From Corynebacterium striatum ATCC 6940 (lineage in GTDB: Bacteria; Actinomycetota; Actinomycetes; Mycobacteriales; Mycobacteriaceae): a DNA stretch of 39,717 nucleotides. This document shows positions 1 to 8,615 of this stretch, piece by piece. Under the pieces are notes generated by a model. It made no database searches. It saw nothing but the letters and a program-made list of their open reading frames with translations, and was not told the DNA's origin. Numbering within the stretch: the stretch's first letter is position 1; each line of letters opens with the position of its first letter. A program made the translations under genes and the position numbers. The DNA lies in assembly GCF_000159135.1 (NCBI RefSeq), contig NZ_GG667520.1, forward strand, positions 437,015 through 476,731. The letters are read 5' to 3'.

Positions 1-13
1 CAAAAGCCCTGGC

Positions 14-31
14 AGTGGGATAAAATCCACT
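14..31 (+). promoter_or_regulatory. Possible ahpC promoter/operator (inverted repeat with -10-like core)
   Basis: An imperfect inverted repeat, AGTGGGATAAAATCCACT, lies about 50 bp before the ahpC start. Its centre contains TAAAAT, a good match to an actinobacterial -10 hexamer. Peroxide genes of this kind are often under OxyR control, and oxyR is expected nearby in corynebacteria, but it is not in the window. The -35 element would lie at or beyond the window edge, so this is a tentative call. Confidence 0.3.
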
Positions 32-80
32 ACTTTTATTGACGTATTAGCACTTCACCTATAAGGAGATGTCAGTTTCC

Positions 81-674
81 ATGCCTATCTTGACTGTTGG
101 CGAGAAGTTCCCAGAGTTCGACCTCACTGCACTTAAGGGCGGTGACCTCCACGACGTCAACGCAAACCAGCCGGAGGATTACTTCGAGCAGGTTTCCCTC
201 GATAAGTACCAGGGCAAGTGGAAGGTCGTGTTCTTCTACCCGAAGGACTTCACCTTCGTTTGCCCAACCGAGATCGCAGCCTTCGGCAAGCTGGATGAAG
301 AGTTCCAGGATCGCGACACTCAGATTCTCGGTGGCTCCACCGACAACGAGTTCGCTCACTTCAACTGGCGTGCAACTCACCCAGAGCTGAAGGAAATTCC
401 TTTCCCGATGTTCTCTGACATTCGCCACGACCTGATCCGCGCCCTCGGCGTTGAGAATGCTGCTGGCGTTGCAGACCGTGCAACCTTCATCATCGACCCG
501 GACGGCATCATCCAGTTCGTTTCCGTTACTCCGGACGCTGTTGGCCGTAACGTTGACGAGGTTCTCCGCGTCCTCGACGCACTGCAGTCCGAAGAAGTTT
601 GCGCCTGCAACTGGGAGGCAAACGATCCGACCAAGAACATCAACAAGCTCGACGTCGTTCAGTCTGCTCTCTAA
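81..674 (+). CDS. ahpC: Alkyl hydroperoxide reductase subunit C (2-Cys peroxiredoxin)
   Basis: AhpC reduces hydrogen peroxide, organic peroxides and peroxynitrite in the cytoplasm. The 197-residue product follows the mycobacterial AhpC pattern: N-terminus MPILTVGEKFP, peroxidatic cysteine at about residue 61 in FTFVCPTE, and the C-terminal CAC pair at about residues 174/176 that supplies the resolving cysteines. I chose the ATG at 81 because the protein then begins exactly like family members and puts the active cysteine at position 61. The ATG at 69 abuts the AAGGAG ribosome site and cannot use it. The spacer to 81 is 12 nt, a little long. ahpD follows 135 bp downstream on the same strand, and AhpD is the usual reducing partner of actinobacterial AhpC. 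Family identity is secure; regulation by OxyR is inferred. Confidence 0.96.
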   Translation: MPILTVGEKFPEFDLTALKGGDLHDVNANQPEDYFEQVSLDKYQGKWKVVFFYPKDFTFVCPTEIAAFGKLDEEFQDRDTQILGGSTDNEFAHFNWRATHPELKEIPFPMFSDIRHDLIRALGVENAAGVADRATFIIDPDGIIQFVSVTPDAVGRNVDEVLRVLDALQSEEVCACNWEANDPTKNINKLDVVQSAL

Positions 675-726
675 GGGTGACTAAACCGCGCGTGCTAGGC
701 CACGCGTGGTAATCACGCGGGATGAT

Positions 727-760
727 AAAGCCCCCTCGGGCAACCGAAGGGGCTTTCCTT
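727..760 (+). terminator. Hairpin between ahpC and ahpD, possible partial terminator
   Basis: AAAGCCCC plus CTCGG pairs with CCGA plus AGGGGCTTT across a short loop, followed by a pyrimidine-rich tail, CCTTTG. It sits in the 135-bp gap between ahpC and ahpD. Since the two genes normally work together, it may attenuate rather than fully stop transcription, giving more ahpC than ahpD mRNA. Confidence 0.65.
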
Positions 761-809
761 TGAACTTCTTCTGAAAATCACTTATTAAAAACGCTAAGGA
801 GCACAAGAT

Positions 810-1334
810 ATGTCTATCGATAACCTGAAGTCTTCCCTTCCGGAGTACGCAAAGGACCAGAAGCTGAACCTGGGCACCCTGGCTCGTTCCACCGAGCTGA
901 ACGAGGAGCAGCTGTGGGGCTCCATGTTGGCTGCTGCTGCCGCAACCCGCAACGACACCGTTCTTTCCGAGATCATCGAGGAAGCAAAGGAGCACCTGTC
1001 TGAGGCTGCTGTTGAGGCTGCTCTCGGTGCCGCAACCGTCATGGCTATGAACAACGTTGCATACCGCGCTAAGGGCTGGCTCGGCGATGACTTCGCTCAG
1101 GTTAAGTTCGGTCTGCGTATGAACATCATCTCCAAGCCAGGCGTCGAGAAGGCCAACTTCGAGCTGTGGAACACCGTTGTCTCCGCAATCAACGGCTGCG
1201 AGCACTGCCTCGTTGCACACTCCAAGACCCTGGCTGAAGAGGGCCTGACCAAGGAGCAGGTCTGGGAGGGCATCAAGATTGCTGGTGTTATCCAGGCAGT
1301 TGCTCAGACCGTTCAGGTCGAGGCTGCTCGCTAG
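810..1334 (+). CDS. ahpD: Alkylhydroperoxidase AhpD
   Basis: AhpD is the thiol-disulfide protein that passes electrons to AhpC in actinobacteria, in mycobacteria through lipoamide-linked dihydrolipoamide succinyltransferase and dehydrogenase. The 174-residue product has the catalytic motif CEHCLVAH with Cys130, Cys133 and His137, and Glu118 in FELW. These match the proton-relay residues of the mycobacterial enzyme in type and position. The start is clear: ATG at 810 lies 8 nt after AAGGAG (796-801), and the N-terminus [16 protein letters not shown] is typical. It is full length. It is likely expressed from the ahpC promoter by read-through of the intergenic hairpin, or from a promoter of its own in the gap. 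Confidence 0.96.
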   Translation: MSIDNLKSSLPEYAKDQKLNLGTLARSTELNEEQLWGSMLAAAAATRNDTVLSEIIEEAKEHLSEAAVEAALGAATVMAMNNVAYRAKGWLGDDFAQVKFGLRMNIISKPGVEKANFELWNTVVSAINGCEHCLVAHSKTLAEEGLTKEQVWEGIKIAGVIQAVAQTVQVEAAR

Positions 1335-1368
1335 TCTAGGACTGGTTTAAAGCCTCGCTAAGAGATTT

Positions 1369-1398
1369 ATGACCCGCACAATCGTGCGGGTCATTTTC
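1369..1398 (+). terminator. Rho-independent terminator after ahpD
   Basis: A perfect 9-bp stem, GACCCGCAC / GTGCGGGTC, closes a four-base AATC loop and is followed by ATTTTCC. It lies 35 bp after the ahpD stop and ends the ahpCD unit. Confidence 0.85.
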
Positions 1399-1496
1399 CG
1401 TCTGGGCACAAGTGCTGTTTCTAGCTTTGCCTGGGGTGCCTGATACTTCGGCGGACTGGTCGTCAGAATGAATAGCAGGGGTGGGGTGGAATGTCG

Positions 1497-4079
1497 TTAT
1501 CGTTCGATAATTAAGCTAGACAGTCGCACTTCGCCGGCCTCATCAGAAGCATCGAGGTCAACCACGGCGACGAACTGGTAGCCATGGTCGCCTTCCGGAT
1601 CTTTGATGATCTGCCGGATCTGCCACAGGCGGGTGTCCTGGCCCGAAAGACGGAAGAACTCAGGGCCACGTGCTGCGGGGCCAGAATCGATGTCGTCGTA
1701 TTCGTCGAAGTAGTCATCGAGCGCCGCACCGAAATCGGGGATTTCCTCAAGGTAATCCAATAGCTCTGCAAGGCGTTCTTCTTTCTCTAACGCAAATAGC
1801 TGTACCAAACGGAACATGTAGTTGCGCACCATAATGCTAAACGCACGCCGGTTGGAGGTCAGCGCGGTTGGGTCCTCCACACCAAAGGCAAGCTCGCGCT
1901 CCAGATCTTCCTGCGAGATAGGGGAATCCTCGCCGGCCACCTCAGCCCACTCGTCCACGAGGGAGGAATCCACCTGCCGGATGAGCTCCCCGAGCCAGAC
2001 CACGACGTCGGAAAGCTCCTCAGTGAAGTAATCATCCGGAACGGACTGCTTCAAGGTGCGCCACGCATCGGTCAGATAGCGCAGAATCACTCCCTCCGAG
2101 CGCGCCAAACCGTAGGTCGCCACCAAGTCAGAGAAGGTCATGGCGTTTTCGAGCATGTCACGAACCACAGACTTCGGACGCAACTCGAATTCCTTGACCC
2201 AGGCGTTCGTCTCCGCGAAGGTGTCATAGGCATGTTCTAACAGCTCCTCGAGCGGCTTGGGCCACGTGATCTCCTCAACGATTGCCATGCGCTCGGTGTA
2301 ATCCACGCCATCTGCCTTGAGCGCCGCAATCTCCTCGCCGCGGCGCTGCTTCTGTTGCGCGATGAGGACCTGGCGCGGATCATCCAGAATCGCCTCGTAC
2401 ACCGAAATCACGTCAAGGGTATACGTGTCCGATTCCGGATCAAGCAGACTCAGCGCGGCCAGCGCAAATGGCCCCAAAGGCTGGTTTAGCGCGAAGTCTC
2501 GCGGTAGCTCGCGGACCAAGTGATAGGGACGCCCGTAGATGTCGAGCCCCTTCGTGGACTTTTGCACCACACCTGAGTTCAACAGCCCGCGGAAGAGATC
2601 CAGAGCCGTCAAAATATCCTGGTTCTGCTTCGTGCGGGTGTCGTGGTTGGTGCGCAGAAGGTGCTTCATGTGCTCGTAGCCATTGCCGTGACGGGCCAGG
2701 ACATTCAGCAACATCGAGTTGGATACGCGGAACTGCGAAGTGAGCTGTTCGGGCTCAGCCTCTGTAAGACGCGCAAAGGTCTTTTCCGACCACGTCACGT
2801 CACCCTCACGCGCCGACTTTTTCTTTAGCTTCTTGAGGCGCGCCGGGTCATTGCTGAGCCGGCGGCGGGCCTTGGCATTCTCGATCTCGTGCTCGGGGGC
2901 CTCGACGATGACCGTGCCTTCGGTGTCGTAACCCGCACGTCCCGCGCGGCCCGCGATCTGGTGGAACTCGCGGGATTTAAGGATGCGCTGGCGCTGACCG
3001 TCATACTTGGCCAAGCCGGTCATGAGCACGGTGCGAATTGGGACGTTGATGCCCACGCCCAAAGTATCAGTACCGCAGATAATCTTAAGCAAGCCCTTCT
3101 GCGCCAAACGCTCGACCAAACGGCGGTACTTGGGAAGCATGCCTGCGTGGTGAACACCAATGCCACGGCGCAGGAGCTTGGAGAGGTCGCGGCCGAAGGT
3201 CGTCGTAAAGCGGAAGCTCGAAAGTTCCGCGGCAATCGCCTCCTTCTCCTCAGGCGTAATGATTCCAGAAAGGGAGGTCAGCGCCTGGGCGCGCTCCGAC
3301 GCCTCGCGTTGGGAAAAGTGCACTACGTACACCGGAGCTTTCCCAGACTTTAGAATCTCTTCAATTGTCTCGTGAACGGCAGTGAATACGTAGGAAAAAT
3401 CTAGGGGTACGGGGCGGGTGCTGCCGGCCACGAGGGTGGTTTCGCGCCCAGTGCGCTCGGTGAGGTCTTTTTCGAGCCAGCTGGTATCTCCCAACGTGGC
3501 GGACATCAGCAGGAACTGCGTCTTGGGCAGCTCGAGCAACGGGACCTGCCAGGCCCAGCCGCGGTCTGGCTCGGAGTAGTAATGGAACTCGTCCATGACT
3601 ACTTGATCAATGTTGGCTTCGGCGCCGTCGCGAAGCGCAATGTTCGCCACAATCTCAGCTGTTGCCGCAATGATGGGAGCATTGCCGTTGACGGTGGCGT
3701 CACCAGTCATCATGCCCACGTTCTCCGCGCCGAAGATCTCGCACAAAGCGAAGAACTTTTCGGAGACCAGCGCCTTGATGGGGGCAGTATAAAAGCTGCG
3801 CTGCCCACGCGCGAGCGCAATGAAGTGCGCAGCGTTGGCCACCATCGACTTACCTGAGCCCGTTGGCGTGGCAAGGATGACATTGTCGCCCGCGAGAATG
3901 CCGAGCGAGGCCTCCTCCTGTGCGGGATAAAGCGAGATTCCACGCTGATTGGTCCACGTGAGGAAGGTATCCCAGATGGCCTCATCGACGAGGGATTCTG
4001 GGACTTCGGCAAGATCGGGCAGCATCTGAGAAAGGTTCACCCTCACCACCTTAGGTGATGAGGGTGTGGGTGGCGACAA
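1497..4079 (-). CDS. DEAD/DEAH-box helicase with C-terminal DUF3516
   Basis: An actinobacterial superfamily 2 helicase of the Ski2-like type, presumed to act on RNA in the cytoplasm; the exact role is not known. In the 860-residue reading, Walker A is TPTGSGKS (71-78), motif II is DEFH (163-166, unusual at the third position), motif III is SATL (193-196), and motif VI is QIAGRAGRAGYD near residue 380. The C-terminal half, rich in Glu and aromatic residues, corresponds to DUF3516. The first possible start is a TTG at 4079 with no good ribosome site. GTG codons 11, 12 and 14 or the ATG at codon 19 are alternatives, so the N-terminus is uncertain by up to about 18 residues. It follows the PAC2 gene by 24 bp in the same direction, so the two are probably co-transcribed. 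Confidence 0.9.
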   Translation of the reverse strand: MSPPTPSSPKVVRVNLSQMLPDLAEVPESLVDEAIWDTFLTWTNQRGISLYPAQEEASLGILAGDNVILATPTGSGKSMVANAAHFIALARGQRSFYTAPIKALVSEKFFALCEIFGAENVGMMTGDATVNGNAPIIAATAEIVANIALRDGAEANIDQVVMDEFHYYSEPDRGWAWQVPLLELPKTQFLLMSATLGDTSWLEKDLTERTGRETTLVAGSTRPVPLDFSYVFTAVHETIEEILKSGKAPVYVVHFSQREASERAQALTSLSGIITPEEKEAIAAELSSFRFTTTFGRDLSKLLRRGIGVHHAGMLPKYRRLVERLAQKGLLKIICGTDTLGVGINVPIRTVLMTGLAKYDGQRQRILKSREFHQIAGRAGRAGYDTEGTVIVEAPEHEIENAKARRRLSNDPARLKKLKKKSAREGDVTWSEKTFARLTEAEPEQLTSQFRVSNSMLLNVLARHGNGYEHMKHLLRTNHDTRTKQNQDILTALDLFRGLLNSGVVQKSTKGLDIYGRPYHLVRELPRDFALNQPLGPFALAALSLLDPESDTYTLDVISVYEAILDDPRQVLIAQQKQRRGEEIAALKADGVDYTERMAIVEEITWPKPLEELLEHAYDTFAETNAWVKEFELRPKSVVRDMLENAMTFSDLVATYGLARSEGVILRYLTDAWRTLKQSVPDDYFTEELSDVVVWLGELIRQVDSSLVDEWAEVAGEDSPISQEDLERELAFGVEDPTALTSNRRAFSIMVRNYMFRLVQLFALEKEERLAELLDYLEEIPDFGAALDDYFDEYDDIDSGPAARGPEFFRLSGQDTRLWQIRQIIKDPEGDHGYQFVAVVDLDASDEAGEVRLSSLIIER

Positions 4080-4103
4080 GCCCGTCGCACTGCTGGGATG
4101 GCG

Positions 4104-5198
4104 CTAGATATCGTCGCCCAAGTTGTTCCTGCGGTCATTGGGGCTCTGTTCACTGGAGCCCTTGTCCTCGTGGCGCTCAGCTTCTCCGGATGTTTCTTCA
4201 GCTGCTCGCTCAGCGGCGTCTTCGCGGTCATCAATCTCACTGTCGAGAATATCGTGGAGCTGCGAAGAATCCTTGTCCAAGCCTGCGAGGAAGGCCTGGA
4301 ACTCGGCGCCAATCTCGTCGCCGGAAGGCACGCCTTCTTCGCCCGGCAAGAGGGCGTTCGGGTGCTCCTCGCGGTAGCGCTCGTGGTAGTAGTCATACTG
4401 CTGCTCGAGCTGCTGGACGACGCCCGTGATCTCATCGGAGTCCATCACCTGCTCCTCCAGCTGCTGGCTGACGCGCGCGATGTCAGCTTCGAGGCTGCCA
4501 AGCGGCAGGTTCAGGCCAGCGGTGTTTGATACCGAGTTGAGCAGCGAGAACGTGCCTTGGGGGTACGGCGAAGAAGCCAGGTAATGGGGCACCGAGACGG
4601 TGTAACCAGCCACGTTGCGGCCCTTCTTATCCAGCGCCTTTTCCAAGAAAAGGGCGGCGGAGCCTGGAACCATTATGGTCTGGTCCATCTTCATCATGCG
4701 CCCAGTTAGCTCTTGGGAGTTGCCGTGAGCAGTAATGACCGTGGGGCGAGTGTGCGGCACAGGCATCGGGGCGGCGTAAAGGACGATGGTGTTGTGCACA
4801 TCAAACTTCTCAGCGATGTTCACAACGGCGTCGGTGAAAGCTTCCCAGCGCAGGTCCGGCTCAGGACCAGACAGCAGCAGAAAAGACTTACCGGAATTGT
4901 CCCGCAGGACCTTGATCCCTAAATCGGTCGGCTCAATCTCTACCGTGCGATCTTTGTCGATGGTGACCATTGGGCGACGAGAACGGTAATCGATGAGCTC
5001 ATCGCTATTAAAGGACGCCAATTGACGGCTTTCGAGTGCGGCCTTCAGGTGGTCCGCAGAAGCCTCTACAGCCTGACCGGCATCTGCATAGCCGTGCATT
5101 GCAACGATCATGGTCGGACCCTTGTCCGCGTTGGAAGAATCCTTGACCACTGGGGCCGGATATTCCAATTCGTAGATGCGCTTTTGTTCTTCATGCAT
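4104..5198 (-). CDS. PAC2-family (proteasome assembly chaperone 2-like) protein
   Basis: A 364-residue protein of the PAC2/YlmE-type family widespread in actinobacteria. The N-terminal two thirds hold the PAC2 fold, with the characteristic MHGYADAGQA stretch near residue 35 and LYAAPMPVPHTRP near residue 140. The C-terminal 90 residues are acidic and likely helical or disordered. The start at 5198 is chosen because AGGAGG (5209-5214) precedes it by 10 nt; the longer reading to 5249 has no such site and adds 17 atypical residues. The gene lies directly upstream of the DUF3516 helicase. Bacterial PAC2 proteins have no settled function; Corynebacterium lacks a 20S proteasome, so a chaperone role for it is not expected. 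Family assignment is firm, function unknown. Confidence 0.85.
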   Translation of the reverse strand: MHEEQKRIYELEYPAPVVKDSSNADKGPTMIVAMHGYADAGQAVEASADHLKAALESRQLASFNSDELIDYRSRRPMVTIDKDRTVEIEPTDLGIKVLRDNSGKSFLLLSGPEPDLRWEAFTDAVVNIAEKFDVHNTIVLYAAPMPVPHTRPTVITAHGNSQELTGRMMKMDQTIMVPGSAALFLEKALDKKGRNVAGYTVSVPHYLASSPYPQGTFSLLNSVSNTAGLNLPLGSLEADIARVSQQLEEQVMDSDEITGVVQQLEQQYDYYHERYREEHPNALLPGEEGVPSGDEIGAEFQAFLAGLDKDSSQLHDILDSEIDDREDAAERAAEETSGEAERHEDKGSSEQSPNDRRNNLGDDI

Positions 5199-5330
5199 GC
5201 TTGCGATACCTCCTAAACCTGTGCCCGACAATACAGACCTGTCGTGCACTTATCGCTTCCAACACCGCCTTGCAGACAAGTATTCCCATTGGATTTTCAC
5301 CAGTAGATATGGTGAAGCCGGAAACCGAAG

Positions 5331-5356
5331 CCTAAGGATGAGCCCTAAGGATGAGC
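5331..5356. repeat. Perfect 13-bp tandem duplication
   Basis: CCTAAGGATGAGC occurs twice head to tail (5331-5343 and 5344-5356) in the intergenic region between the PAC2 and DUF4192 genes. It looks like a replication-slippage duplication; no function is evident. Confidence 0.8.
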
Positions 5357-5427
5357 ACTGTGCTGAAAGGTTGGTTTCTTGATCTTGCCCTATACAGACA
5401 AGTTACGCTAGAAATTCGCCAAATAGC

Positions 5428-5474
5428 TGTGGATAACCTTGAAATTGGCGTGGCCTCGCGGTGAGTTATCCACA
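5428..5474. promoter_or_regulatory. Two perfect DnaA boxes facing each other
   Basis: TGTGGATAA (5428-5436) and TTATCCACA (5466-5474) are both exact matches to the consensus DnaA box, on opposite strands, 38 bp apart start to start. They lie in the 339-bp gap between the divergent PAC2 and DUF4192 genes, ending 63 bp before the DUF4192 start. Nothing else in that gap looks like a gene. The region does not otherwise resemble oriC: no dnaA or dnaN and no obvious unwinding element. A DnaA-responsive promoter or a DnaA-titrating site is the natural reading. Confidence 0.6.
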
Positions 5475-5537
5475 AATCTCGGGCGCTGGGCAAATTGAAC
5501 CTAGAAGTAGCTTGCATGCTTCCCGCACCCTAGGTGC

Positions 5538-6656
5538 ATGACCAACTACTTGAACCAACGCAAATCATCTGCACCCATCAATACGCCGGGACATCTCCTT
5601 GCCAACGTACCTGGAGCTCTAGGTTTCTATCCCACGGATTCCGTCATATTCATGACCTTCGAGCCTTGCCCACAGGGGATGGCAATGGGGCCCGTTGCTC
5701 GAATCGATTTTGACGATGCCCAGGAAGCCCTGCCGGAGATTTGGGAGACCATTGTCTCGCCCCAAACCGAGGGCGTGTTCGCGTTCTTTATCACTCAACG
5801 CCCTATGGACGAGGTGGATGCGCTCGCTGAATGGATGTATGCGCTGCATAAACACACGCACGGAATGGATATCGATGCAGCGTGGCACACCACTGAGATT
5901 GTTACGGGCGCGCGCTACGAGATTCTCTTCGGGGTTGTAAACCACGAGGGGAATGGTCCCATGAAGAAGTGGCGGGAGGGGCCGATCCCAGCGCTTACCG
6001 ACGCCCCGACCATGCAGCATTGCGTGGGCAAGGAGCTCATTCCTGAGCTTAGTAGGGAAGAGCTCTATCAGAAGTTTGCGTGTGGTAATCCTCGTCTGTC
6101 GCGCGAGGAATCTATGGGTATCGCGAAACGAGCTTTAGCCCATGCGCACCAGTTTCGGGCGGAGGTAGAGCTGAGTGATGAAGACCCGGACTCTGTCGTT
6201 GAGGACTTCCTGGGTGATGCATGGTGGCAGCTGCGCTGTCTCGACGACTTAGACGCCACGCTTGGCGACGTCGAGGCTCTCGAGACATGTGCCACCTGGA
6301 TGGCTACCACGTGGTCCAGGGACCTAGTCATCGCGCAGTTGTGCCAACAGCCAGACAAGGCAAGCGTGCTCCTCCTTGCCACTGCCCGCACCTTTGAGGG
6401 CGTCATCCGGTATAACGCGCTCGCGCTGTATGCCATTACTCAGATGCAGCTTGATCGCGGTCAACTAGCTGGCCCTGCTCTAAACGTCTTGACCGAGGAA
6501 GCACCAGAACATTCGCTGGGTGGTCTGGTGCACCAGATCTTCCGCCTCGGGCTTTCAGAGAAACTGGTGGATGTATTGCGTACAGCGTCCGGCATGGCTC
6601 GCCAGATGGTCGGGCAGGCGCGGCACGACGCTGAAGGCGCTGGGGAGGTGGCTTGA
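5538..6656 (+). CDS. DUF4192 domain protein
   Basis: A 372-residue protein of the actinobacterial DUF4192 family, whose function is not established. The N-terminus shows the family signature LLANVPGALGFYPTDSVIFM (about residues 21-40), and the remainder is acidic and alpha-helical, with no membrane segment or catalytic motif that I recognise. ATG 5538 gives a product that begins where family members do, although the ribosome site is poor (CACCCTAGGTGC precedes it). In other corynebacteria this gene also sits beside galE. It ends 1 bp from the end of galE, with which it converges. Control by the facing DnaA boxes upstream is possible. Confidence 0.82.
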   Translation: MTNYLNQRKSSAPINTPGHLLANVPGALGFYPTDSVIFMTFEPCPQGMAMGPVARIDFDDAQEALPEIWETIVSPQTEGVFAFFITQRPMDEVDALAEWMYALHKHTHGMDIDAAWHTTEIVTGARYEILFGVVNHEGNGPMKKWREGPIPALTDAPTMQHCVGKELIPELSREELYQKFACGNPRLSREESMGIAKRALAHAHQFRAEVELSDEDPDSVVEDFLGDAWWQLRCLDDLDATLGDVEALETCATWMATTWSRDLVIAQLCQQPDKASVLLLATARTFEGVIRYNALALYAITQMQLDRGQLAGPALNVLTEEAPEHSLGGLVHQIFRLGLSEKLVDVLRTASGMARQMVGQARHDAEGAGEVA

Positions 6657-6657
6657 G

Positions 6658-7644
6658 CTAGACGCGCTTTGCGGAGTGTGCTTTGTCGCCCAGTTCCTTG
6701 GTGAAATTCCACGCGTCGGTGACGATGGTCTCCAGGTCAGTACGAGTGGGGTTCCATCCGAGCTCTGCCTTGATCTTCTCGGAGGACGCAACCAGGGTGG
6801 CTGGGTCGCCGGCTCGCCGGGGTGCGATCTCCGCAGGGATCTCGTGGCCGGTGACCTTGCGGCACATTTCGATGACTTCCTTGACGGAATAACCGTCGCC
6901 AGAGCCCAAATTGTAGATGCGGTGGGTGCCTTCGGTGTTGGTCTTCAGCGCCAGAACGTGGGCATCTGCGAGGTCGCGGATGTGGATGTAGTCCCTGACC
7001 GCGGTGCCGTCGGCGGTGGGGTAGTCATCGCCGAACATGAAGATCTTGTCGCGGTGGCCAAGCGCCACCTGGAGTACCAGCGGAATGAGATGGGTCTCGA
7101 TGGCACGGTTCTCACCAATAGAGCCGTATGCACCGGCGACGTTGAAGTAACGCAGCGAGGTAGCGCCGAGACCGTAGGCCTTGGCGAAAGACGTGATGAT
7201 GTAGTCGATGGACAGCTTTGACGCACCGTAGGGATTAGTAGGCTGAGTCGGCATATCCTCCGTGATTGGAACCTGCTTTGGTTCACCATAGGTCGCAGCG
7301 GTGGAAGAGAAAACAAGGTTCTTTACGCCGTGCGCACGCATGGCGTTCAAAAGTTTGAGGGAGGTGACTACGTTGTGCTCCCAGTAGTCGGCTGGAATCT
7401 CTACCGACTCGCCGACCAACGAGCGGGCAGCGAAGTGGACTACGCCTTCAAAACCACCTTCGGCAAGTACCTCTTCGACAACATCGGCTACGTCACCTTC
7501 AACAAGGCGTGCCCCGGCGGGGACGGCTTCGCGATTGCCGGTGCTGAAATTGTCAATGATCGTGACGCCGTGGCCTTCTTCGACCAGAACTGCCGCGCAA
7601 ACAGAACCTACGTAACCGGCACCGCCGGTGACTAGAAGCTTCAC
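6658..7644 (-). CDS. galE: UDP-glucose 4-epimerase
   Basis: GalE interconverts UDP-glucose and UDP-galactose, supplying galactose for the arabinogalactan of the corynebacterial wall. The 328-residue protein has the NAD-binding GGAGYVG at 7-13, the catalytic Ser/Thr region SSTAATYG near 113-120, and the short-chain dehydrogenase/reductase pair Tyr139 and Lys143 in NPYGASK. The length is normal. The start is GTG at 7644, placed immediately after the dtxR stop (TAA at 7645-7647), so the genes are joined with zero spacing and translation is probably coupled. A dtxR-galE order is known in corynebacteria. No separate promoter is seen. Confidence 0.96.
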   Translation of the reverse strand: MKLLVTGGAGYVGSVCAAVLVEEGHGVTIIDNFSTGNREAVPAGARLVEGDVADVVEEVLAEGGFEGVVHFAARSLVGESVEIPADYWEHNVVTSLKLLNAMRAHGVKNLVFSSTAATYGEPKQVPITEDMPTQPTNPYGASKLSIDYIITSFAKAYGLGATSLRYFNVAGAYGSIGENRAIETHLIPLVLQVALGHRDKIFMFGDDYPTADGTAVRDYIHIRDLADAHVLALKTNTEGTHRIYNLGSGDGYSVKEVIEMCRKVTGHEIPAEIAPRRAGDPATLVASSEKIKAELGWNPTRTDLETIVTDAWNFTKELGDKAHSAKRV

Positions 7645-8325
7645 TTATTTCACCTCAATACGAATTGCGTGTGCGAGATCATCAAGTAGTTCGATGGTGG
7701 CACCAGACTCGGTGGTGAGGGTGACTGTGCCATTGTTGTTCACGACGGTGACGGGCGCGCCGACAACGACTCCTGCTTCGTAGATTTGGCGGAAGGTCTC
7801 GGTATCTACCTGCAGAATCTCATTGATCTGCATGATTGTTGCGGGAGTCTCTTCGCCGTTGGGCAGATCGATGGCACGGGTGCCGCTTGGAATATCCCTG
7901 TCTTCAGCGCCGAGCTGATCAAGAGCTGGGATTGGATTACCAAAAGGGGAGCGGGTGGAATCAGGGAGTACAGCAACAACGCGTTTTTCCACTTCTTCAC
8001 TCATGACGTGTTCCCAGCGGCAGGCCTCGTCGTGGACCTGGTGGATGTCGAGCCCGAGGACGTCGGTAAGCAGGCGCTCTGCAAGTCGGTGCTTGCGCAT
8101 AACAGCGGTGGCTAGTTCGCGACCTGCGGGAGTGAGATCTAGGCTGCGGTCAGTGCGAACGCGGAGCAGTCCATCGCGTTCCATACGAGCGACAGTTTGG
8201 GACACCGTAGGACCTGACTGCTCGAGACGCTCAGCGATACGGGCGCGCAGCGGCGTGATGCCTTCTTCCTCAAGCTCATAAATAGTACGTAGGTACATTT
8301 CAGTGGTATCAACGAGGTCCCTCAC
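7645..8325 (-). CDS. dtxR: Iron-dependent transcriptional repressor DtxR
   Basis: DtxR is the Fe(II)-activated repressor of siderophore, haem-uptake and iron-storage genes. The product shows the order winged HTH ([20 protein letters not shown], about 25-44), dimerisation/metal-binding domain (HRLAERLL and [16 protein letters not shown], with the Cys and His/Glu ligands), and a C-terminal SH3-like domain ending in [13 protein letters not shown] placed the start at GTG 8325, giving [20 protein letters not shown] and 226 residues, the same start point and length as the diphtheria protein; AAAGG lies about 10 nt upstream. An ATG seven codons earlier (8346) is possible but atypical. galE follows without a gap. 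I see no convincing DtxR box in its own upstream region. Confidence 0.97.
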   Translation of the reverse strand: MRDLVDTTEMYLRTIYELEEEGITPLRARIAERLEQSGPTVSQTVARMERDGLLRVRTDRSLDLTPAGRELATAVMRKHRLAERLLTDVLGLDIHQVHDEACRWEHVMSEEVEKRVVAVLPDSTRSPFGNPIPALDQLGAEDRDIPSGTRAIDLPNGEETPATIMQINEILQVDTETFRQIYEAGVVVGAPVTVVNNNGTVTLTTESGATIELLDDLAHAIRIEVK

Positions 8326-8527
8326 GTGGGCAAACCCTTTCTGCATGATAGGGAGCGCCGAAAATGCTGCCGACCATTCCTCGGAGAGAAGAGCGGCCGC
8401 CTAGCTCGGTGCCTTCGAACAATAACTAAACAATACCGCACTTTGTGATCTAAATAGCTTAGGTCTAATCGCATTTTCTACTTAGCTGGGCAGTATGGGC
8501 GGTTACCCACCTACCTATTAAACGCAA

Positions 8528-8576
8528 AGACCCTACCGGGTATTCCCTATAAATGGGAATTTCTCAGGCAGGGTCT
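8528..8576 (-). terminator. Terminator downstream of sigB
   Basis: On the minus strand AGACCCTGCC pairs with GGTAGGGTCT, enclosing a second small hairpin ATTCCC / GGGAAT, and is followed by TTGCGTTT. It starts 40 bp after the sigB stop and separates sigB from dtxR. Confidence 0.65.
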
Positions 8577-8615
8577 GTCATCTCAGGATTTGTGGGCTTA
8601 AATGTGTGGGAAAGC

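Noticed and set aside
5428..5474. Chromosomal replication origin
   Set aside because: Two DnaA boxes alone, without dnaA, dnaN, a box cluster or an unwinding region, do not make an oriC.
6520..7221. 233-codon plus-strand frame across the DUF4192 end and galE
   Set aside because: Overlaps two well-supported genes and has no family resemblance.
8454..8472. Possible DtxR box (TTAGACCTAAGC-like) upstream of dtxR
   Set aside because: Only about half of the 19-bp consensus can be matched, and only with a one-base shift between half sites.
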